Below are positions 59,677-64,000 of a stretch of 64,000 nt of DNA, piece by piece. The stretch is from an uncultured Lachnospiraceae bacterium. GTDB taxonomy: Bacteria > Bacillota > Clostridia > Lachnospirales > Lachnospiraceae. The notes beneath the pieces were generated by a model that was not told the origin of the DNA, ran no database searches, and saw nothing but the letters and a program-made list of their open reading frames with translations. How positions within the stretch are numbered: position 1 is the first letter of the stretch; each line of letters starts with the position of its first letter. Position numbers and translations under genes: made by a program. The stretch spans positions 15,924-79,923 of the forward strand of contig CAKRJY010000012.1 in the NCBI GenBank assembly GCA_934352055.1, in the 5' to 3' direction.

Positions 59677-61575
59677 ATGAATAATTTTTCAGAACTGGAT
59701 ATGTATTTATTCGGACAGGCAACGCATTATGACATCTATAAAAAGATGGGTGCGCATGTACACAGCAAAGATGGTGTTGATGGGGTATATTTTGATGTGT
59801 GGGCACCACATGCCAAAGAAGTAGCGTTGATTGGAGAGTTTAACGACTGGAATGAGACTTCACATATGATGCAGCGCCTGACGGATCCGGATATGGGGAT
59901 TTATGAGTTATTTGTCCCAGAAGCAAAGCCGGGACAATTATACAAATTTTTAATCTATACACCAGATGGAGATAAATTATACAAAGCAGATCCGTATGCT
60001 TCGATGGCTGAGGAGCGTCCGGGAACAGCGTCACGTATTGTAGCACCATTTTCTTATGAATGGGCAGACGAAAAGTGGATGAAAGAGCGAAAAGCACAGG
60101 AAAATTTCTGGGAACAGCCACTTTCTATTTATGAGGTGCATCCGGGCTCTTGGAAGAAGCATCCAACGGAAGAAAACGATGGTTTTTATTCTTATCGCCA
60201 GTTAGCAGAAAGTCTGGCGGATTATGTATGTGATATGGGGTATACCCATGTAGAATTAATGGGAATTTCAGAATACCCATATGATGGTTCCTGGGGATAT
60301 CAGGTGACCGGTTATTATGCACCGACTTCACGTTATGGAACACCGGAAGATTTTATGTATCTGGTCGATCATTTGCATCAACGAGGTATAGGCGTTATTT
60401 TGGACTGGGTTCCTGCCCATTTTCCAAAAGACGCACATGGACTGGCGGATTTTGATGGTCAGCCATTGTACGAATACGCAGATCCACGTAAGGGAGAACA
60501 TCCGGAGTGGGGTACAAAGATTTTTGATTACGGGAAAAACGAGGTCAAGAATTTCCTGATTGGTAGTGCTCTGATGTGGATTGAACAATACCATATTGAT
60601 GGTTTGCGCGTGGATGCGGTGGCATCTATGCTTTATCTGGACTATGGCAAAGAAGCAGGACAGTGGACACCAAATCAATTTGGCGGCAATGAAAACTTAG
60701 AGGCTGTAGAGTTTTTCCGCCATATTAATACACTGATTCGCGGACGTAACAAAGGTGCTGTTATGATTGCGGAAGAATCAACAGCATGGCCGAAAGTTAC
60801 CGGTGATGTAGAAGATGGTGGACTCAATTTTTCTTATAAGTGGAATATGGGGTGGATGCATGATTTCTTAGATTATATGAAGCTGGATCCATATTTCAGA
60901 AAAGATAACCACAATAAGATGACGTTTGCGATGAGTTATAATGAGTATGAACGTTATATTCTGGTATTGTCTCATGACGAGGTTGTGCATCTAAAATGCT
61001 CTATGCTTAGCAAAATGCCTGGGCTTGAAGATGATAAGTTCAAAAATCTGAAAGCCGGTTATGCATTTATGATGGGACATCCGGGCAAAAAACTGCTATT
61101 TATGGGACAGGATTTTGGTCAGATTCAGGAGTGGAGTGAAGAAAGAGAACTGGATTGGTACCTTTTGGATAATCCAAATCATCGTAATTTACTTTCGTTT
61201 GTAAAAGATCTTTTACATATATATAAGAAGTATCCGGCAATGTATGAGCAGGATGTGTCATGGGCAGGATTTGAATGGATCAATGCAAACGATAGTTATC
61301 GTGGTATCTTTAGTTTTGTGCGTAAATCTAAGAGTGGAAAAAATGATCTCTTATTTGTATGTAACTTTACACCGGTAGCATATGATGAGTATCGTGTAGG
61401 TGTGCTGCGTAAGCAAAAGCACAAACTTGTTTTGAACAGTGAAGATGTAAAATACGGTGGCACAGATGCAAAACGTCAGGTGACCTATACACCAAAGAAG
61501 CAGGAATGCGATGGTAGGGAATATTCGATTGCGTATCCACTGCCGGCATATGGTGTAGCAGTATTTGTATTTTAA
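59677..61575 (+). CDS. glgB: 1,4-alpha-glucan branching enzyme
   Basis: A 632-residue GH13 enzyme that adds alpha-1,6 branches to glycogen. The N-terminal CBM48 domain (GVYFDVWAPHAKEVALIGEF) precedes the catalytic barrel. It has the four conserved regions: DWVPAHF, GLRVDAVASMLY (nucleophile Asp), AEESTAWP (acid Glu) and VLSHDEVVH. The start is taken as ATG 59677, ten bases after AAGGGG, rather than TTG 59668. Other glycogen genes are not adjacent. It lies 27 bases after the TPR/P-loop gene. Confidence 0.94.
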   Translation: MNNFSELDMYLFGQATHYDIYKKMGAHVHSKDGVDGVYFDVWAPHAKEVALIGEFNDWNETSHMMQRLTDPDMGIYELFVPEAKPGQLYKFLIYTPDGDKLYKADPYASMAEERPGTASRIVAPFSYEWADEKWMKERKAQENFWEQPLSIYEVHPGSWKKHPTEENDGFYSYRQLAESLADYVCDMGYTHVELMGISEYPYDGSWGYQVTGYYAPTSRYGTPEDFMYLVDHLHQRGIGVILDWVPAHFPKDAHGLADFDGQPLYEYADPRKGEHPEWGTKIFDYGKNEVKNFLIGSALMWIEQYHIDGLRVDAVASMLYLDYGKEAGQWTPNQFGGNENLEAVEFFRHINTLIRGRNKGAVMIAEESTAWPKVTGDVEDGGLNFSYKWNMGWMHDFLDYMKLDPYFRKDNHNKMTFAMSYNEYERYILVLSHDEVVHLKCSMLSKMPGLEDDKFKNLKAGYAFMMGHPGKKLLFMGQDFGQIQEWSEERELDWYLLDNPNHRNLLSFVKDLLHIYKKYPAMYEQDVSWAGFEWINANDSYRGIFSFVRKSKSGKNDLLFVCNFTPVAYDEYRVGVLRKQKHKLVLNSEDVKYGGTDAKRQVTYTPKKQECDGREYSIAYPLPAYGVAVFVF

Positions 61576-61591
61576 TTAAGGAAAGAAATGT

Positions 61592-62812
61592 ATGGCAGAT
61601 GAGAATGCAGTAGCTTCAAAGGAAAAAAAGAGACACAGTGTCAAAGAAATAGGAGCTGCAGGAACAGAGTTTCTACAAAATCATAAGCATATATATACGA
61701 AACATCGGAAGAAGATCTTGGTCTTCTTCCTTTGTGTTGTTGCGATTATTTTATGCGTGCTTATTTACCAGTTGCAAAAATATGATGATTTTGATGTGAA
61801 AGAAACATATGAACGTGTGGACTCCGCAGAGACGCATTATGTGGATTTCCAAGGGAATCTATTAAAATATAGTAGAGATGGAACGTTTTATACAGAATAT
61901 GATGGAGATCTTATCTGGAATTATACCTATGAGATGAGTAATCCGGAGATTGACGTATGCGATAATTATATTTTGATTTATGATGTACAGGGAACACAGG
62001 CAGCTATTTTGACAAATACCGGATTTAAACAATCCATCAAAACAGCAATGCCAATTGTGGATGCTAAAATTGCATCCCAGGGAACCGTTGCTATTTTGAT
62101 GCAGGATGGGGAAACAGGTTATGTGCAATTGTGTGATGATGCAGGAAAAGTTTTGGCATCGGGAGAATTGCATATGAAAAATAGTGGTTATCCGATGGCA
62201 ATTGCGCTATCTTTGGATGCGCAAAGGCTTATGGTATCGCAGTTGGATGTAAAAGATGGCAGTGTAAAGACAACGATATCTTTTTATGATTTCAGCAATA
62301 AAGGGAAAGATGAAATTGACAATATCATTGCAACCTATAGTTTTTCGGATCAGATAATTCCTCAGATTGCCTATGTCGATGGGGGTAAGGCGATTGCATT
62401 TGGGGATAGTGAAGTCATTGTCTTTAACAATAACGCGAAAGCGTCCATTGCGAAGGAAATATTTGTACAAGGTCAGATCGAAAGCGTTTTTTATGATGAT
62501 AAATATTGTGGTGTTATTTGCCAGGCGACAGATGATGAAGGTCAGTACATAAACCAGCTGACTGTTTATACATTGAGTGGAAGAAAACGTATGCAAAAGG
62601 CAGTAGGAATAGCAAGCACAAATGCAGAATTTTTATCCAATCATGAAATTTTACTTTCTAATAATAAGGAAGTAGAACTTTATACATTACAGGGTATTAA
62701 AAAATTTGCATACGAATTTGACACAAGCATATATAAAATAATACCACAGGATGCATCGCGCAGATATGTCTTCGTTGAGGATGGACATACCGATGTGGTT
62801 AGAATGAAATAG
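61592..62812 (+). CDS. DUF5711-family membrane-anchored protein
   Basis: A 406-residue protein with a basic cytoplasmic tail (1-40), one membrane anchor (41-60, ILVFFLCVVAIILCVLIYQ), and a large outer domain of repeated short beta strands suggestive of a beta-propeller (for example LMVSQLDVKDGSVKTTISFY). The pattern fits DUF5711, a group found mainly in Lachnospiraceae and close relatives; no activity is known. It lies 16 bases after glgB and 15 before the CvpA gene, so an envelope role with its neighbours is possible. Confidence 0.75.
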   Translation: MADENAVASKEKKRHSVKEIGAAGTEFLQNHKHIYTKHRKKILVFFLCVVAIILCVLIYQLQKYDDFDVKETYERVDSAETHYVDFQGNLLKYSRDGTFYTEYDGDLIWNYTYEMSNPEIDVCDNYILIYDVQGTQAAILTNTGFKQSIKTAMPIVDAKIASQGTVAILMQDGETGYVQLCDDAGKVLASGELHMKNSGYPMAIALSLDAQRLMVSQLDVKDGSVKTTISFYDFSNKGKDEIDNIIATYSFSDQIIPQIAYVDGGKAIAFGDSEVIVFNNNAKASIAKEIFVQGQIESVFYDDKYCGVICQATDDEGQYINQLTVYTLSGRKRMQKAVGIASTNAEFLSNHEILLSNNKEVELYTLQGIKKFAYEFDTSIYKIIPQDASRRYVFVEDGHTDVVRMK

Positions 62813-62827
62813 TCTGGAGATGGAAAT

Positions 62828-63619
62828 ATGAATTTGGTACTTATTATAATGCTGTTTATTTTGTTCTTTTTGACATTACAAGGATGGCGAAAAGGGATTT
62901 TGGGAATCGTCTACGGCCTGGTATCCTGGATTTTTATTTTTGTCTTTGTGACAATAGCAAATCCGTATGTATTAAATTATTTGAAAACGCAGACACATTT
63001 ATATGATAAGGTCTACCAGCAGGCTGAGCAGTTTGTGGAGAAAAAAGCAGAATCTTTGCCGCAGGATACCGGACTGACGGAATGGTATCAGTCTATGATG
63101 CAGGGAATCCCGGATAATATGATGGGGGATATGACGGATGCTATACAAAAAATGCAGGAAACAACGAGTGAAAACGAACAGCTGAATCAGATACTACAGA
63201 GTCTGAAGACGCAAAGTGATTTGACGGTAGATCAATTTGGTGGGGCAACGGGTATTTTGCAATTATCCGATGGCACAAGAACTTTAAAACAGATGCTGTG
63301 CCATCAGATTGCAGATTTTATGATGCAGGGTATTGCCACCATTATTTCGCTGATTATAGCGCAGATTATTGTTGTGGTTGTAGGATTATTTGTAAAAGGA
63401 GCGAGACGAGCGCCGGGGGTTGGTCATATTAATGGATTGCTAGGTTTGGTTGCGGGGGCTGCAGAAGGCTTTCTTGTAATTTGGATTATTATGTATGTCG
63501 CTGCATGTGTTAGTACAACAACGTTTGGGCAAGGTGTGATTCTTGGTGTGGAACAAAGTACTTTTTTAACATATTTATATCAGCATAATCTTTTTATGGC
63601 ACTTATTGCCACAATGTAA
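62828..63619 (+). CDS. CvpA-family membrane protein
   Basis: A 263-residue protein whose N-terminus (LQGWRKGILGIVYGLVSWIFIF) and C-terminal pair of segments (IISLIIAQIIVVVVGLF, then GHINGLLGLVAGAAEGFLV) match the CvpA family. The two halves are separated by an extracellular Gln/Met-rich insert of about 110 residues (residues 50-160), longer than in typical CvpA proteins of about 165 residues. Members are linked to colicin V export and to envelope or biofilm phenotypes. It ends the operon before a strong hairpin. Confidence 0.85.
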   Translation: MNLVLIIMLFILFFLTLQGWRKGILGIVYGLVSWIFIFVFVTIANPYVLNYLKTQTHLYDKVYQQAEQFVEKKAESLPQDTGLTEWYQSMMQGIPDNMMGDMTDAIQKMQETTSENEQLNQILQSLKTQSDLTVDQFGGATGILQLSDGTRTLKQMLCHQIADFMMQGIATIISLIIAQIIVVVVGLFVKGARRAPGVGHINGLLGLVAGAAEGFLVIWIIMYVAACVSTTTFGQGVILGVEQSTFLTYLYQHNLFMALIATM

Positions 63620-63664
63620 TAAAAAAGCATAAAAATAATATTATATATAGAAGAAATAATAGCA

Positions 63665-63709
63665 ATAGATGTTGTGGTAAATGGTTGGTTTACCCCAACA
63701 TCTATTTTG
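63665..63709 (+). terminator. Terminator after the CvpA-family gene
   Basis: ATAGATGTTGTGGTAAA and TTTACCCCAACATCTAT pair over 17 positions with one mismatch around a seven-base loop, followed by TTTTG. Confidence 0.85.
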
Positions 63710-63755
63710 TTGTAATAGTAAACAAAAATTTATGAAAAAAAGTGGTAAAAATGCC

Positions 63756-63787
63756 TTGACATTGGGTGGTCGGTTTGATAATATAAT
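63756..63787 (+). promoter_or_regulatory. Upstream promoter P1 of a probable rRNA operon
   Basis: TTGACA (63756-63761) and TAATAT (63779-63784, spacer 17), overlapping TATAAT (63782-63787, spacer 20). It is the first of two promoters reading out of the window. Confidence 0.6.
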
Positions 63788-63858
63788 CTTCGCACCGCAC
63801 GTGAGGCGGTCAAACAAAACAGAATAAAAGATGTTTTCAAAAAACTTTTAAAAAAGTG

Positions 63859-63887
63859 TTGACAGACAAGAAAACATATGATATTCT
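63859..63887 (+). promoter_or_regulatory. Downstream promoter P2 of a probable rRNA operon
   Basis: TTGACA (63859-63864), 17 bases, TATTCT (63882-63887), preceded by an A/T-rich stretch that may act as an UP element. Tandem strong promoters with a long non-coding leader are typical of rRNA operons. Confidence 0.75.
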
Positions 63888-64000
63888 AAATGAGTTGTGT
63901 CTGACAGACATAACAAAATAAATAACCTTGATAACTGAACAGTGAAACAACCTTGAAAGATTCTAAGAGAATAATTCAAGTCGATCAGAAATGATCGCAA
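63888..64000 (+). other. Probable rRNA operon leader (runs off the window)
   Basis: No reading frame occupies this stretch. It includes TTGATAACTGAACAGTGAAA, a phrase common in clostridial pre-rRNA leaders, and short complementary segments. The 16S gene itself does not begin before base 64000. Confidence 0.6.

Noticed and set aside
1..64000. CRISPR arrays, prophage, integrative elements, toxin-antitoxin pairs
   Set aside because: No regularly spaced repeats, cas genes, integrases, phage structural genes or paired small toxin/antitoxin genes were recognised on either strand.

Overview
The window looks like one end of the replication-origin region of an anaerobic, low-to-moderate GC Gram-positive chromosome of the class Clostridia, most probably a Lachnospiraceae member. 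The reasons are the dnaN-yaaA-recF-gyrB-gyrA order at the left edge, sigma-A-type promoters with extended -10 elements, a tyrosine T-box, two manganese riboswitches, a rubredoxin-first ('reverse') rubrerythrin, and [FeFe]-hydrogenase maturation genes. No species can be named from this sequence alone. dnaA would be expected just outside the left edge. At the right edge a tandem promoter and leader typical of an rRNA operon run off the window.

Layout. 1-7 kb: replication core (dnaN, S4 protein, recF, gyrB, gyrA) ending in a bidirectional terminator. 7-11 kb: a GntR regulator with its membrane protein, an Rpn/PD-(D/E)XK nuclease, and an ECF sigma factor with a membrane partner. 11-13.5 kb: D-aminoacyl-tRNA deacylase, two-subunit fumarase, and a tRNA-Ser/Glu/Cys cluster. 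13.6-20.8 kb: a rhamnoside-use locus (AraC regulator, cytoplasmic GH78 rhamnosidase, two duplicated GPH symporters). 20.8-25 kb: T-box-tyrS, PAP2 phosphatase, Mn riboswitch-mntP-CaCA antiporter. 25-37 kb: zinc-ribbon protein, metG, TatD nuclease, rsmA, a degenerate LytM protein, a TPR-GGDEF cyclase, a GIY-YIG protein, and two YhgE/Pip membrane proteins around a small membrane protein. 36.9-38.2 kb: IS3-type remnant, Fur/PerR regulator, reverse rubrerythrin. 38.3-42 kb: Hpt protein, solute-binding lipoprotein and hybrid histidine kinase. 42.1-45.9 kb (minus strand): oleate hydratase, TetR regulator, GNAT acetyltransferase, radical-SAM activase. 45.9-52.2 kb: tadA, SRP RNA, hydrogenase regulator-hydE-hydG-hydF, second Mn riboswitch and CaCA antiporter. 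52.3-63.6 kb: coiled-coil protein, aconitase, AI-2E transporter, TPR/P-loop protein, glgB, DUF5711 protein, CvpA protein.

How it fits together. Most of the window is ordinary core genome read in the direction of replication. The accessory signal lies in a few small modules: metal and oxygen stress (MntP, two riboswitch-controlled CaCA antiporters, PerR-rubrerythrin), host or diet substrates (rhamnosides, unsaturated fatty acids), and envelope or signalling units with no assigned role (YhgE pair, SBP-Hpt-hybrid kinase, TPR/P-loop-glgB-DUF5711-CvpA run). I saw no prophage, CRISPR array, toxin-antitoxin pair or intact insertion sequence. The best candidates for undescribed biology are the YhgE pair, the SBP/Hpt/hybrid-kinase module and the TPR-acidic-P-loop ATPase.
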